A stretch of DNA of 64,000 nt. Origin: Powellomyces hirtus (lineage: Eukaryota > Chytridiomycota > Chytridiomycetes > Spizellomycetales > Powellomycetaceae). Below the pieces are notes generated by a model that was not told the origin of the DNA, did no database searches, and worked only from the letters and a program-made list of their open reading frames with translations. The position numbers and the translations under genes were made by a program. The stretch spans positions 310,001 to 374,000 of the forward strand of contig JAHLKG010000023.1 in assembly GCA_025526995.1 (NCBI GenBank), read 5' to 3'. Below are positions 10,701 to 23,034 of the stretch, one piece after another; position 1 is the stretch's first letter; each line of letters begins with the position of its first letter.

Positions 10701-13700
10701 GGTCGGCAAGCTCCTTCTGCAGCTTGTTGCGCGCCTCGTCCAGTTCGGCGGTACGGCCCTGCACATCACGAGAGTATTTCTCTTTCAAAGAGTCCAGCTC
10801 CGATGTCTTGCTGGCCAATCGTTTGGCGACATCCGCTTTGCTCGTCTCCTCTTCGTCCAAGCGGGATTGCAGATCAGCGAGTTCCATTGTGGCCTTCTTC
10901 CTCTGGGATTCCAAGCTAGTGCGTTTGCGAACCTCTTCCTCGAGCTCGTCCCGCAGCGTATCACCTTGTTTCTGGAAACTCTGCTTCTCACGCTCCAGTC
11001 GGGCGCAATTGGCTTCGCTCTCGTCCAAGCGAGCCTGCAACACGGAGACCTGTCGCTCCAAAGTCTCCTTGTGAGTCTTGGTCTCGGAGAGTGTGTTCTC
11101 GGCCTCCTCCGCGCGGTACCGCGCAGCCTGTAGATCACTGTCGACTTGACGCTTGGTCTTCTCGGATCGGGTATGCGCTTCCTCGCTGCGCTCAAGTTCT
11201 TCTTTGAGAATGGCAACCTCCTTCTCAAGTGCCGATTTGGCACGGGAGATATTGCTGGCCTCTTCACGCACTTCGTCCAGCTCGATTCTAAGCTTATCAA
11301 CTACTTGTTGCGTCTTCTTTCTCGAGTCATCCAGCTCTGCTTGCAGCGCACCCAGCTGTGACTTCAAATCCTGCACCTCGGATTCACGCAGTCGGCGCAA
11401 TTCCGTCTGCTTGGTCTCCTCTGTGCCTTTCGCTTCCATGGTATGGCGCAGGGACTCGAGCTCCTCTTCGATCTTCTGTTTCTGCTTGATCAGTTTTTCA
11501 CGCTCCGATTTATCAGTCTCCTGTTCTCCGTGGGCAGAGTTGAGCTTGATCTGCAGGTCTCGGCGCTGTTTGTCCACCGAATCTTTCTCTTCGACGCTGA
11601 CGCGCAGCCGCTCGTTTGCGTCGTTGATCTCGGCCTCCTTTCTCTTGATGGTACTTTCGAGATCGGCGCGGATACGCTGAAGCTCTTCCACCATTTGCTG
11701 TGCGGACCGCAAATCGGCCTCCAAAGCCGTTCGCCGATGGTCGAGTTTTTGCCTATCATCTGACTCTTGCTCAAACTTCTGTTCAAGCTCCGCGATGGTC
11801 GTGCGAAGCTTAGTTTGCTGACGATGAAGCTCTACTTCTCCTTCGCCAGCGGTCTCCAATTGCCGCTGCATTTCCGCCAACTGTGCTTCCACCGACCGAC
11901 GATCAGTTTCCAGTTTCTGCACTCGCTCTCCCTCTGTTCGCGCCTCCTCTTCCAGTTCTTTGATACGTTGTTCGCGTGCCAGTTTGTCTTTTTCTAGTCT
12001 CTCGATATTGGCCCGCTCCTGAGCCAGCTGAGACTCCAGACTCTTCAGACTGGCTTCCAGCTGTTTGCGAGCCTTCGTGAGATCGTCGTTGGCCAGATCA
12101 CGATCCTCCAAGAGCGCTGATGTCTCTTTGAGCTGTTCCGCTAGCGCAGCTTCCCGTTCTTGAACACGGGTAAGAATCTCGGCCTGGTTCGCGGCTGCGT
12201 TCTTTTCGTCAATCAGCATGCCTTCCAGTCGCCTCATCTCCAAATCCAAGGCACCGCGCGCAGCCTCAACCTTGCTGCGTTCTTCTTGTTCCTTCTTTGC
12301 CTTCTCCTCCCACTCCTTCGCCAGTTCCTCACGACGTCGCAGCTCCTCGTCAGTCCGTGTAACCCCCAACAGTGGCTTGACTTTGGTGTACAGTCTCCAC
12401 CACGACCATTCCCGCAAGGTGACATAGATGCGAGCATTTCGTTGGATCATTCGTATGGCGCGGAACTGATCAAGACGTTTCTTATAGCGCTTGCGAGCAA
12501 GGAACCCGCGCATGACCGCTTGGACTCGAGTGACGATTTTGGACAATTGCACATCACGGCGCTCTTCCAGTTCAGCTAACACACCGGCACGGAAGAACAC
12601 TTTGCTGCTTCCAACGCGGTACTGATTCTTGTCTAACGCCAATTTCTCGAGCAAAATCTGGGCAGACTGACGACCATCCATGAATCCTCTTGGGATAAGT
12701 CCTGGTGCAAGGATCTCGTATCGCTGTCGGAAATCTGCGAATGGAAGTCTGTTGGGAAAACCAGCGCGGCAAATTCTGATACCTTCCAGAACACCGTTGC
12801 ATCGGAGCTGGTCCAGCACTTGGTTGATGTGCAGTTTCCCCGACTTCTTCTCTTCGTTTGGAATGATGCATCGCACGAAATGAGGCTCGGTTGAGTACAG
12901 AGTCGTCATCAAGGCGTTGAGCTGCTCTTTGTGTCTCTGGGCCACTGTTCGGAACGCTCCCTTTTTGGTGACTCCTCGGATGCCTCGTGCACTGTCCTCG
13001 TTCTCACCCAGGTACTCCGCGAACAGCGCTGCAATGTTCTTGTCGCTGGATGTTGCTAGCAAACGAGTAACGTTCTCGTTGAGTGGGTCTTTGTTCTTGT
13101 CCAACCAACCAGAGGTATTGTATTCCACTTTGCCGGCGTAGTGATTCAAGATAAAGCCCTGGTTGAAGCGGGGTGTGTCGTACTTGGTGGACTTGCTCTT
13201 CCATATGCCATTCAGTTTCTCAATGAACGTCTTGTCGGTTGCTTTTGGCATCACACATTCCTCGTCCAAGCATGACAGGATACCAATCGGGGACGTTTTT
13301 TCAATCAAATCGATTGTCGGTTGGAGATCGAGACCAAAGTCGATAAACTTCCATTCGATGCCCTCACGACGGTACTCTTCCTGTTCGAGAATGAACATAT
13401 GGTGGTTGAAAAACTGCTGGAGTCTTTCATTGGTATAATTGATGCACAATTGCTCAAAGCTGTTGTTCTGTTGAAGAGCAATGTGACCATGTCAGATTGG
13501 AGAAGCACAAGTCACCGCGCGATCTCTCATATACGTACGTCAAAGATCTCAAACCCGGCAATATCCAGCACTCCAATGAAAGTAGATTTGGTGGATGGGC
13601 TGAAGATGGCGCTGTTGATCCGCTCCACGAGCTTGCCGAACATACGCTCGTACAAGGACCGGGACAGCGCTTCAATGGAGTATAGAACTTGCTCCACATT

Positions 13701-15105
13701 TCGGGACTGAGTTACCCAGTCACGTCCGGCTTTGATTTTGGGTTTCAGAATACTTTTTACAAAGTCCGCCACCGGGATGCCGAGGACGTGGCAGACCTTC
13801 TCGCAGACTGATTGTGCCGCCTCTCCAATGAGCTGTGCTTGATCTTCTCGATCATTTTGCACAACAATGTTTCCGAGATGGAGAATGGCTGCAATCACGC
13901 GGTACATGTCGTTCTGCTCTTCAGGGGAAATCTTCATCACCGCGAACGCGTCTCTCAGCGCCTTGAAATCCGCACTGTCATCCACACCCTCGATGTTGTG
14001 ATTCGATCCTTTGGTGAAGCGGTAATCACTCAAAGAACCGTTTAGCAGCAGAGGCTCTTTGATATCAGCAGAAGCGCCCTTGAGCAACTGGTAAAAGATA
14101 TGATAGTTTCGCTCTTTCGAAGTCTGATGTGTAACGCGCGACTTTTCGAGAAGATACCATTCGATGTTGGCTCCGGCAATTTGGCCCGATGGATTGAACT
14201 CGATACGGATGAACTTTCCGAAACGAGACGAATTGTTATTGCGAATCGTTTGCGCGTTACCGAACGATTCCAATATCGGGTTTGCTTGAAGAATCTGCTG
14301 CTCCAAAACGCCTAGAGCTTTGCCACTCCCGGAAGTACTAGCAATGGAGGCCAGGTATTGAATAACTTTCTTTGTGTTTTCGGTTTTTCCCGCGCCGGAC
14401 TCTCCCCTGGATCCATTCGTTAGTTTGAACAAGTCTGTTGCAGCGCGGCGCTCTGCATGCGACGTACGTGATGAGGATGGATTGGTTCTCCCGATCTTGC
14501 AACATGTCGTGATACGCAGAATCTGAAATCGCGTAGATGTGCGGGGCCATCTCGACCTTCTTTTTGCCCTTGTAGGCCTTGACCAGCTCATCGGTGTAGA
14601 TTGGCAAGCGCTTGTACGGATTCACAGCCACCAAGAACAGGCCGGAATAGGTCTGTACGTATAGAAGTTTAGATCCAGCGTAGGTTGTTCCTTTATCTGC
14701 GTCTTCACTGTCATACATATATAAGGTTGGAGAGGTATCGAAGCTTCAGGTTGTGTACGACCGACGCTTCATTAAGATAGGTGAGGTCCGCCATGTCTTC
14801 CGCCTTGTCGAATTTGGGTGGATTCATCTTCTCCGTGTCATTGATGTTGACGGTTCTTTGCTAATGGGGCAGATAATGCAGGAAGACAGATGAGATTGGA
14901 TCCCACCCTAGAGAATGCTTCTCGCGATTCTCACCGTATTATTTGTCAAATCGACCAGGACATTATCACCGTCCTCTTTGGCGATTGAGCCCGCAAGGTA
15001 ACCCTCTTCCTTGTCCGCTACCCACACCCATTTCTTTTCCGCCCACTGAGCCTGTGCCAGCGCGTCAGCACCCAAATCACGCACTCTTTCACCAGGCTGT
15101 GTCAT
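7786..15105 (-). CDS. Conventional (class II) myosin heavy chain
   Basis: Long gene with a motor head split by several introns and one huge tail exon; about 2,280 residues in all. The start is taken at ATG 15105 ([12 protein letters not shown]), leading into the N-terminal SH3-like fold ([17 protein letters not shown]). Head motifs: P-loop [10 protein letters not shown] with the intron just upstream, switch [11 protein letters not shown], switch [10 protein letters not shown], and the SH1-region helix [12 protein letters not shown]. Two IQ-like motifs follow ([29 protein letters not shown]), then [12 protein letters not shown] and roughly 1,550 residues of heptad coiled coil. The final two short exons give [14 protein letters not shown] and the terminal stretch to TGA at 7786-7788. 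The protein should form bipolar filaments in the contractile ring. It is longer than yeast Myo1 or Myo2. Confidence 0.95.
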
Positions 15106-15471
15106 TTGAATGATCGCTAGCAATATTGAAATGGATATCGCGTGAACATCAAAGCGGGATGACCACAAAGCGAGCAGATGAGCGCAATACCTATTGCACC
15201 CGATCGGATATTAATTTAAATCGCTATGAGAAGCGAATCGGTAGTTCTCGTCGTTCGATTTATGAGACAGTGATTTCTTCAATAGCTCTGCAATCTTGTC
15301 GGGTTTTTGTCTGTTTGGTCGGCTCTCTGCCTATCCAGTTGCCTCGCAACAATCAATCCTGACGCGAGTGGAATGCGGCGTAAACTCAAATTATAGAAGC
15401 GCGCGTGTGACATAAGCTTTCGCGCCACATTTGATAAGCATTGGAGCCACACATCGTTGGATGGACAAGCC
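15106..15471. promoter_or_regulatory. Divergent promoter between the myosin II and KHDC4-like genes
   Basis: 366 bases separate the two start codons, which point away from each other, so both promoters must lie here. No TATA box or other named element is convincing. Confidence 0.5.
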
Positions 15472-17287
15472 ATGTCAAACCAACCTGCGCAGCCCAATTC
15501 AAGGAACGTTTCCTCGTTTCGTGATGTCGATTCAGGTACTTCCTTGAGTGGTACGGAGATCAGCGCATTAGCCTTTGGTTCTGCTGCAATGACAACAGAC
15601 GCTACCAAAACGTAAGTCAAGTTTATACCAGCGGGGCCGGTGCAAGAGGGTTGAGTAAGTACAGGCTACTCATCGCCTTCTGTTCGAACAGGACGCAAAG
15701 GAAGCGAAAATGGGACATCGCAGAGGACGGGCAACCTGATGCTCAGCGCAAAGGGCCGAAGGTCACCCCATCGGTCTCGGCTGATTCGGCCGTGGGAACT
15801 CCGAATTCCACTGACTCAACAGAGGATGCTGCCAAGTTGGCCCTTGAGAGAGCCACACTCGCAGCTTCTCGTCTCAATGCACAGTTGGGAGGCAACTTGG
15901 CCACATCTGCCGACGGTGGGCTCCCAATTAGAGCCGGACCCGGACCTGTGAGTGTCATCTCTTCATTCTCTCAATGTCTGATGCAGCAATGTGTTGACTT
16001 TTCCGTTCTTCGTTAGCTTGAGGAGTTCTGGCATGATATTCCGATCAACGATATCAAGAACCGATATCTTCTGACAAAGGGAGCTACACAGACGATGATC
16101 AAGCAGGACACGGGCGCGGAGTATGTCTTGTTCAAGCGGGGCTTAATTTATTGAGAAATACCAACTGACATTTACCTTGTTACTCAGCGTGACCACCAGG
16201 GGAAAGTACTATCCCGACAAAAATTTAGCTACGGAGAAGGAGCCTGTGAGTTTTTGGCGGAGAAAGCTGACTTGGTGATCGGGATTATGACTCATTCAAA
16301 GTGTTACGTCATGTAGCCGTTGTATTTGCATGTTTCTGCTGCTACTCAAAAGGCCCTGGATGCGGCGATTGCTGCAATCGAGGAATTAATCAATTCAGTG
16401 CCTCCACCTTTCGAGGACCGGCGACACAGTGGACCAGACCGCGGGGTGAGGATCATACAGATTTGCTCCGTTTGTTCTGTTTCGTAAGCTGACACGCCTT
16501 CCATCTTAGCCCCCAATATCTCGACCTCTGTTCTCCGAGAAAGTATACATCGGCATCGAAGCTGACAGGATGTTCAATGTGCGAGCAAAAATCGTGGGAC
16601 CACAAGGGCAATATGTGAAGCATATTCAGCAGGAGACGCAAACGAAGGTCCAATTGAAAGGAAGGGGTTCCGGGTACATCGAACAGGTCACTGGACACGA
16701 AGCCGACGAGGGGTTGCACATACATGTGACGTAAGTTACTGTCTTGCGGGAACGGGATCCCCTCGGTCTATTCTCTGTGCTAATTGTCTTCTGAATGCAG
16801 TGGTTTCACTCAAGAAGGGGTGGATGATGCCAAGAAACTTTGCGAAGATCTGATAGAGACGGTCAAGAAAGAGTACACCGACTTCAAACGCTATCAGGAG
16901 CAACGCCGTCCTCCGCCGCGACCGCCGATGAACAGCGGATACGGAGGCTACCCCGCTCAAGGGTATGGCGCACCTGGAGCGTACGGAGGTGGTTATCCTG
17001 GTCAATATCAACAGAATGCGCCACAACAACAACATCAACACCAACAACAACAATGGGCAGCGGATCCGTACGCGGCGTACGGCGGCTATGAGGCGTACAT
17101 GCAATATTACGCTGCGTATTACCAATACCCTGCCGCGCAGCAAGCTGTTCCTACTGGGAGCACCGAGCAACCTCCTCCACCACCTCCCGCTGGCCAACAG
17201 CCTGCTGCGCCAGAAGGAACCCCGCCTCCTCCTGCACCTCCCCCAGAGCCTGAGCACCAGCCTCCACCTCCCCCGCCGCCGATATGA
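15472..17287 (+). CDS. KH-domain RNA-binding protein, KHDC4 (BLOM7)/RIK-like
   Basis: Seven or so exons. The ATG at 15472 opens a Ser/Thr-rich N-terminus (exon to 15611), then a basic TQRKRKWD motif as in KHDC4. The first conserved block reads DIPINDIKNRYLLTKGATQ, with TRGKYYPDKN and PLYLHVSAATQKALDAAI after it. The second reads KVYIGIEADRMFNVRAKIVG, then GQYVKHIQQETQTKVQLKG and RGSGYIEQVTGHEADE: the long KH domain (STAR-like) of this family. The C-terminus is low-complexity: Gly/Tyr-rich repeats, Gln/His runs, then proline runs ending in PPPPPPPI at the TGA. In animals KHDC4 binds snoRNA and takes part in pre-mRNA splicing; the same is inferred here. The conserved blocks fit this family better than SF1/BBP. 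Confidence 0.88.
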
Positions 17288-18079
17288 TGGCTGTACGCAT
17301 GTAGACAGGATTCGGCTTCCTCAGCTTTGTTCACATGCTATCGGAATTGCAGACAATACATTATACAAGCGGATTCGACAGCATTTGTCTCAAGAATTGT
17401 TGAATCGTCTTGCAGTTTTCTAATTTGGGACAAAATCAGTGCCAGCGTTCGAATGAAAGTTTAAAAGATTGTTACTTTGTGTGACACATTACCTTCTTTA
17501 ACGAGCTGTCACGTGTTTAGTGGTCCCGCCTCGCGTAAGCGATCGCGACCGCGACTGAAACTAAGTTGCCAGAGGTGCTCATCTGATAATTGAATACATA
17601 TCAGGAATCGATGCAATGAATGAACGTTTTACACATTGACTTCGATTGTGCAGCTATGGACGAGGCTGTTAGGCAGGGGAGGGGGGAGAGGAGGCACAGC
17701 CCCCTTGAATGAAGTATCCAGCTTCACGGGAAGCAAAGATCCTTTCCCCGGCTTGCCTAACCGCCGGAGTACCGGAAGGGACAGGAGGCGGCCGAGCGAA
17801 GCGAGAGATATTTTGAATGTGCTTTTTCCGCTGCATGTTGCAAGGGGCCCCTCTGGTTGGACTAAACGACCGATCAACTGACGCGGTGGAAACGTATGCG
17901 GGAAAGGACGGCAGTAACAGCAGCTCCAAGGCCCTACATGTAAAAACCGTTAAACCAGAGAATGACTTCTTTGCTGCGATGGAGAAATCTTTATTGAGCC
18001 TCCTCGACCTCACAGCCATCCGCAGACGTCGCGAAGACAGACGACCCCTGTCCCAACAGTGCAGTATCTTCTTACAGTC
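17288..18079. other. Intergenic region with a GC-rich hairpin island
   Basis: AT-rich 3' flank of the KH gene, then from about 17670 a sharply GC-rich, purine/pyrimidine-skewed island with a stable hairpin (separate entry). No gene is supported. Open frames on both strands here have no recognisable domain. Confidence 0.5.
17741..17780. repeat. GC-rich hairpin
   Basis: Outer arms CCTTTCC (17741-17747) and GGAAGGG (17774-17780) pair with one mismatch. Inner arms CCGGC (17748-17752) and GCCGG (17763-17767) pair perfectly. The loop is TTGCCTAACC, with a one-sided bulge AGTACC. It is followed by the near-palindrome GAGCGAAGCGAG. Small GC-rich hairpins of this sort are known as mobile elements in some chytrid mitochondrial DNAs; that link is only a guess here. 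Confidence 0.6.
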
Positions 18080-20403
18080 CTTCCCAGGCCGGTTTATTGA
18101 CAGCCAGTATAGCACCCACATTGAAACCCTAAGACCCACAGAATATCCTCAACTCCAGAACCAAATCTATCTCGATCATGCTGGGGCAACACCTTACCCC
18201 GCCTCCCTTGTCACGAGCACACCGCGAACCTGCTATCTGGCGCTTTGTTCGGCAACCCGCATTCGTCCGGCAGCCCCTCGGCATGTATTACACAGGAACG
18301 TACAAGTGCGTACGCGGACAAGTGCTGCGATATCTGAATGCGGACCCGGAGGAGTACGCCGTGGTGTTTACGAGTGGAGCCACTGTGGCTGCTAAGATTG
18401 TCGGTGAAAGAATTGACTGGGCCCGGTCGAATAGCGCTGGAGAGGTTTGATATTTGAAGGAAAGCCATACAAGCGTGGTCGGCATCCGAGGGATTGTGGA
18501 AGAAGCTAGTCGTCCGGTAAATGGAGACGCAGGTATAGGAGGATCAAAAAGCGCCCTCGCGCCAAAACCGTAACAGCGGCTTCCATAGACGCTTTCCTTG
18601 CGTCCACTGATGATGAGCAGGTGTCCACGAGAGCGGCACGCCAGAGTTCGATTCAGGTTTTAATCTCGTAGCCTTTCTGGCGCAATGCAATGCCACAGGG
18701 ATTCGTTACCCTCTGCAGTATGCCAACCAATTACGGCCGAGGAATCGAAGATCCCACGTCGTCAATTCGACATCATCAGATTCCTCAACAATGTCCACAT
18801 CGCTCGATGAGCTCGACAAAGGGCTACCATTCGTTTCACTTCTGGATGCTGCCTCCTGTCTTTCCACCTCCTCCTTCGACCTCTCACAATATTCAGCGGA
18901 CTTCACTATCATGTCGTTTTACAAAGTCTTCGGTTTTCCAACGGGTATCGGGGCGCTCGTCATTAGGCGCGACGCTGCTCGGCACTTGCGCATTCCGAAC
19001 GATGATGTTAGTTAACGGTTCGAGGATGGAACTTTACCGTTCTTGGAAATCATTGCTATTGAAAGAGGCTTCGACTTCATTGCCGGATTGGGAGGGATGC
19101 AGGTCATCAGCAGCCATACGGCATGTCAAAGATGCTTTGTGTTCAAGCAAATGTCGGAACTCCGATACCCAACAGGACAGCTTCTGTGCCTTCTGTATTC
19201 CGGAACTGATGCGCGCGTTAGAAGCACAAAAGAGCATATCGTCAACTTCAATTTGAGCGCTGCCTATGGACAACCGATAAGCCCGGCATCCGTCCTACGG
19301 CTTGCATCAATTCACAAACATTCATCTTCGCGCTGGATGCTGCTGCAATCCAGGCGCCTGCCAAGCAAACCTCTCGCTTTCGCCTGCGGACGTGAGAAAG
19401 AACTTTGCCGAACATGGAGTTGTCTGTGGCGGCAATCACGACGTGATTGACGGAACGCCGACTGGTAGTTCGCAAATATCCTTTGGCGCTTCTTCCACAT
19501 TTGACGATTGCGGCAAGTGGCTCGACTTCCTTGTCCAATATTCATGTGGAGGCATATCAAACACCTTCATCACAGGTTAGAGGGTTTTCCGGTGGCGATG
19601 AGGAGTATGCGAGAGTGGACACGATCACAATATACCCCTCAAAAGCTGTGGTGGGTTCTCGCCACAGTCTTGGCCGATAGGGGCCAACGGGTTTTATTGG
19701 ATTGCGAATGGATGTTGGTCGACTCCACAAACCAACCGCTGACATTGAAACGCCATCCGAAGATGTCTCATATTCGCATTGTGGGCATCAAGCTTGCCGA
19801 GGAATATCTGGAGGTGCAGGCCGATACTCAGGTACCGCTGCAAATCCGCATCGGAGCCCGCAGCTCCTCCCAACCCATTGGTCAAATTAATTCATGCTGC
19901 CCCCGATCGACAACCTCCCCTTATGACAATCAAGCCCCACAAAAAATTCACTCGTACTGTTCCGCGTTTCTCAACACTGACTGTCGCTTCGTCCGCGTCT
20001 CCCACTCATCCCGAACTGGGACTTTCGCGAATCAATCACACTTTCTAATCTCCTCTACGCCGTCTTTCACCGACCACCTCTCGAGAATCGCGCCACACGT
20101 CGACGCGACCATCGCCTCTGACTGTCTACCGTACGCGCCAACATTAACATCACATCCTGCGCACCGTATTTCGAAGACACCTTTGTCGACAAAACGCTTC
20201 TCATTACGACTCGGTCTGCGTGCAATGACACGGAGTTGTGCACCCGGTGTCACGTCATCAATGTCGATCCGCTCAATGGTGCATTTAGGAGGGAGCCGTA
20301 TAGCGCCATGTCAAAATACAGGAACATGCCAGGGAAAGGAGTGTGTTTCGGTGTGCTGGCCAGATTTTTGGTTAGTGTCAGAGGGCGATGGTGAGCATTG
20401 GTG
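18080..20403 (+). pseudogene. Decayed molybdenum cofactor sulfurase (MOCOS/HxB family)
   Basis: Family blocks occur in the correct order but in shifting frames. EYPQLQNQIYLDHAGATPY (about 18140-18200) gives the N-terminus. ANLLSGALFGNPHSSG is in another frame at 18224, and VLRYLNADPEEYAVVFTSGA in a third. After an in-frame TGA (18448-18450) comes YLKESHTSVVGIRG. SFYKVFGFPTGIGAL keeps the PLP-lysine region; then an in-frame TAA, with the glycine-rich segment missing, precedes RFEDGTLPFLEI (about 19017). GCCCNPGACQ keeps the persulfide cysteine. The C-terminal MOSC half is also shifted (LLDCEWMLVDSTNQPLTLKR; CTRCHVINVDPLNG near 20240). At least six frame changes and two stops cannot all be introns, since most junctions lack splice signals. 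The intact enzyme sulfurates the Mo cofactor of xanthine dehydrogenase and aldehyde oxidase. Sequencing error is possible but unlikely at this density. Confidence 0.85.
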
Positions 20404-21047
20404 ATGCAGTGGGAGTTACTTGACCCGCGAAACCAAAGTGCTGTCAAGGTCCGGATCTCAAACCCGGTTGGAGTCCTTGAGAGGAAGTGGGGGGAAGATG
20501 AAGATCAGGTCCGCCTCCCCGACATCATGAGTCTCGCTTACTTAGATGATTCCCAATTACATTCATTATGACACTGCGGGAAATAATAGTACGTCTTGCT
20601 TGTGCAGAGCCCAAGAGCCTTGGTCCACCAGGAATCCCCCCCCCCCCCCCCCCCCTCACATCACGCCTAGCGATGTTGGTACTGCTGCCCATGGAGAAAA
20701 CTTCTACCTTGTTCCACCGACGCTTGAACGTCAGTCAATCTGCGCCATTTCATCTATGTCTCATAAGCCATCCCCTTTTGATCTTTTGTCTGTTTTTCTT
20801 TTGCGCGGTGCAGTTTCTTGTCAACCAAAGTACACGCGTGGGAACGCGTCGGAAATCGCCTGCAATAAACGCGGATGGGAACACGACCGCCCGCCCCAAT
20901 TCCCCCTAGCCTTTCCCCTCGCCTCCCCTGCTTTCCTTTTCCCAGCTCCGACCCTGACTTTGGCTTGCCATCTGACTTGACAACTAACTGCTTTTGTTCG
21001 CCAGCTGACAGTCGCCTCAAAAGCACCACCGGCTGCAATCTCTCGCC
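20404..21047. other. Intergenic region upstream of the GPCR gene
   Basis: Holds the likely promoter and 5' UTR of the GPCR, with pyrimidine-rich stretches near 20900-20960, and a 20-nt poly-C tract. No gene is seen. Confidence 0.5.
20636..20655. repeat. Poly-C tract (20 nt)
   Basis: Longest of the four C/G homopolymers in the window, lying in the intergenic region before the GPCR gene. Confidence 0.95.
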
Positions 21048-22657
21048 ATGGACAGCAATGCAGCACTCAACACTTCCACGGGACCCCAGAGTTCGGCGGA
21101 CCTCGATGCCGACACGACTCGCATCAACATCATCTTTGTTCTGACCTCAACAATGTCCGTTCTGGGAGCTCTGACGGTCATGTGGTCTTATGTCGCCAGG
21201 AAAGAGCTCAGGACGGCTAGTCTGCACATTGTCGCCGTGATGGCCATTTGCGATCTTGGATTCGCGACGAAATTCCTCGGCTCTGCACTCCTCTGTCTCT
21301 TCGGAAACATGGATGCAAATACCACGGGAACGTTCCTCTGCGCTCTCAGTGGTCACGCCGGGCAGTTCTTTGCTTTAGCGACAGTTCTATGGTGCGTATA
21401 TGTCCCGTCCATTCCGTGAGAGAACGTGTAAGCTGACTGACGCCTTGCTTCAGGAATGGAGTGATATCCCTCAATCTCTTTTTCCTACTGTACAAGCCTC
21501 GCAAGCACAAACCCGGGCAATGGATTCGGACGTACCATTGTGTAGTCTGGAGCTACTGCGTACTTTCCATGATCATCCTCGCAGGAACCAAGCAAATCGG
21601 GTTCACAGAGGTCAGGAAAGATGCTGTCAGACAGTTGTTCTGTAACTAATTTTTGTTTTCAACAGGATGGAACCTGTTGGATTCAAGGAAAACGCAGTGC
21701 ATATCGGCTGCTTTTTTATGTACCCTTGTGCCTTGCATTCCTCTTCGCCATGTTTGCTGTAGGATTTGCCACATACCGTCTGCAAGCTAGTGGACGGAAC
21801 ACATCTGACGCACGCACCACCCGCAAAGTACTGTCAAGAAAGCGCGCTAGTCTTGTTCGTATATATCTGGTCACGATCATCTTTGTGCTGGTCTGGACGT
21901 GGTATGTGTTTGCCCCCCTGCGTATCCTGTGCTGGCATCCTCCGCTAACTGGGTGGGTTTCAGGTCTATCGTCTTCCGCGCTACCGCCTTTTCCAGTGAG
22001 AACCCACCCCCAATGTGGCTGACTTACATTCAAGCGTTCTTTCTGGGTTCCCAGGGATTCTTCAATGCAGCCGCTTGGTCTATCTCCGTGCTACTTGCTC
22101 CAAAGCCCAAAGACCGAAAACTCGCGCCGACGGTGGTCGGGATGACGGCAGTAGCTCCGACAGATGCGGACACCACGGTTGCCCGATTTCAAGTTATCTA
22201 TCCCGGAGAGATCGGGAGACCGAGAGAATCTTGGGAGAAGGACAATCCGACTGTGCCACAAAGTTCATCGCCTACCCTTGACGAAACACCCAACGGAGAT
22301 ATGCCTATTGTTCCTGTTCAAGACTCCGTATGGCGTATTGCGGTTCGTGCTGCTGCTGGCTCGCCTTCCCTAGATCTTCCCAGCATCACAGGTTCTTCGT
22401 CGCAATTATACCCCCCTCCGCGACCACATCATGCCCGGACGCCGTCTTCGTTCTATGATTTCTACGATCTGGTGGTCTTTGATGGAGACCATCCTTATGA
22501 GCAAAATGAAATAGAGCTGTCTGCAGGCCGACCATCCTTCGCTGGATCCCGACACACTGCTGATGCAGCAGCAGTTCCTGAGACTGCACGTGAGACTGGA
22601 CGTTGGCGACTCGGGGTCGGATGGTCTGCCCGACGAGAATGGGCTGGACATGCGTAA
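21048..22657 (+). CDS. Seven-transmembrane GPCR, cAMP-receptor-like
   Basis: Four exons (21048-21391, 21454-21610, 21666-21901, 21964-22657) splice cleanly to 476 residues. The N-terminus is short and Ser/Thr/Asp-rich. TM1 covers INIIFVLTSTMSVLGALTV; the first loop is basic (ARKELRTAS); TM2 contains AICDLGFATKFLGSALL. TM3 begins after a conserved-type Cys (FLCALSGHAGQFFALATV). The second extracellular loop has another Cys (DGTCWI) that could form the usual disulfide. Further hydrophobic segments end with FFLGSQGFFNAAAWSISVLL. The order and motifs match the Dictyostelium cAR / fungal cAMP-receptor-like family of plasma-membrane receptors coupled to G proteins. A cytoplasmic tail of about 190 residues, rich in Ser, Pro and Thr, could be a phosphorylation target. 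The ligand is unknown. Confidence 0.85.
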
Positions 22658-23034
22658 ACTTCTTTCATTGCTTGTTTGACACTTGATTGCCTCCGTTGCT
22701 AGATACCTAGTTCTCTTATATCTTTGTACTCGTTTCTTGCACATTTCTGACGCCTTACCATTCTGTATAGGGTTAGCTGTATCTGTACTATTGCTAAGGT
22801 AGACTTGTTGTTGTAAATAAAATGTCTGTTGAACATGCGATGTGCGAAACTATCGCGATTTGCATATGCGCTATATTTCGGCTCATGCTTATCTCGAAAG
22901 CAGAATCTGCAGCCAGGTGAGAGTGTGGAGCAAAGAGTCGTTAAGCTTTGATATGAACCAGTCTCAAGCGGCGGTTGGGCCACAGGGTCTATTTGGGCAT
23001 GTAAAATGGTAGTGTGCAAAACACTGTTCCAATC
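22658..23034. other. Convergent intergenic region
   Basis: AT-rich spacer between two gene ends. No gene or repeat is seen; it contains an AATAAA-like signal (AATAAAATG, about 22816). Confidence 0.5.

Noticed and set aside
8090..12579. Many plus-strand open frames of 70-212 residues
   Set aside because: They are antisense shadows of the myosin coiled-coil exon; Ser/Leu-rich with no family match.
17669..18139. 156-residue minus-strand open frame covering the hairpin island
   Set aside because: No recognisable domain; it overlaps the start of the decayed sulfurase on the other strand and looks like chance.
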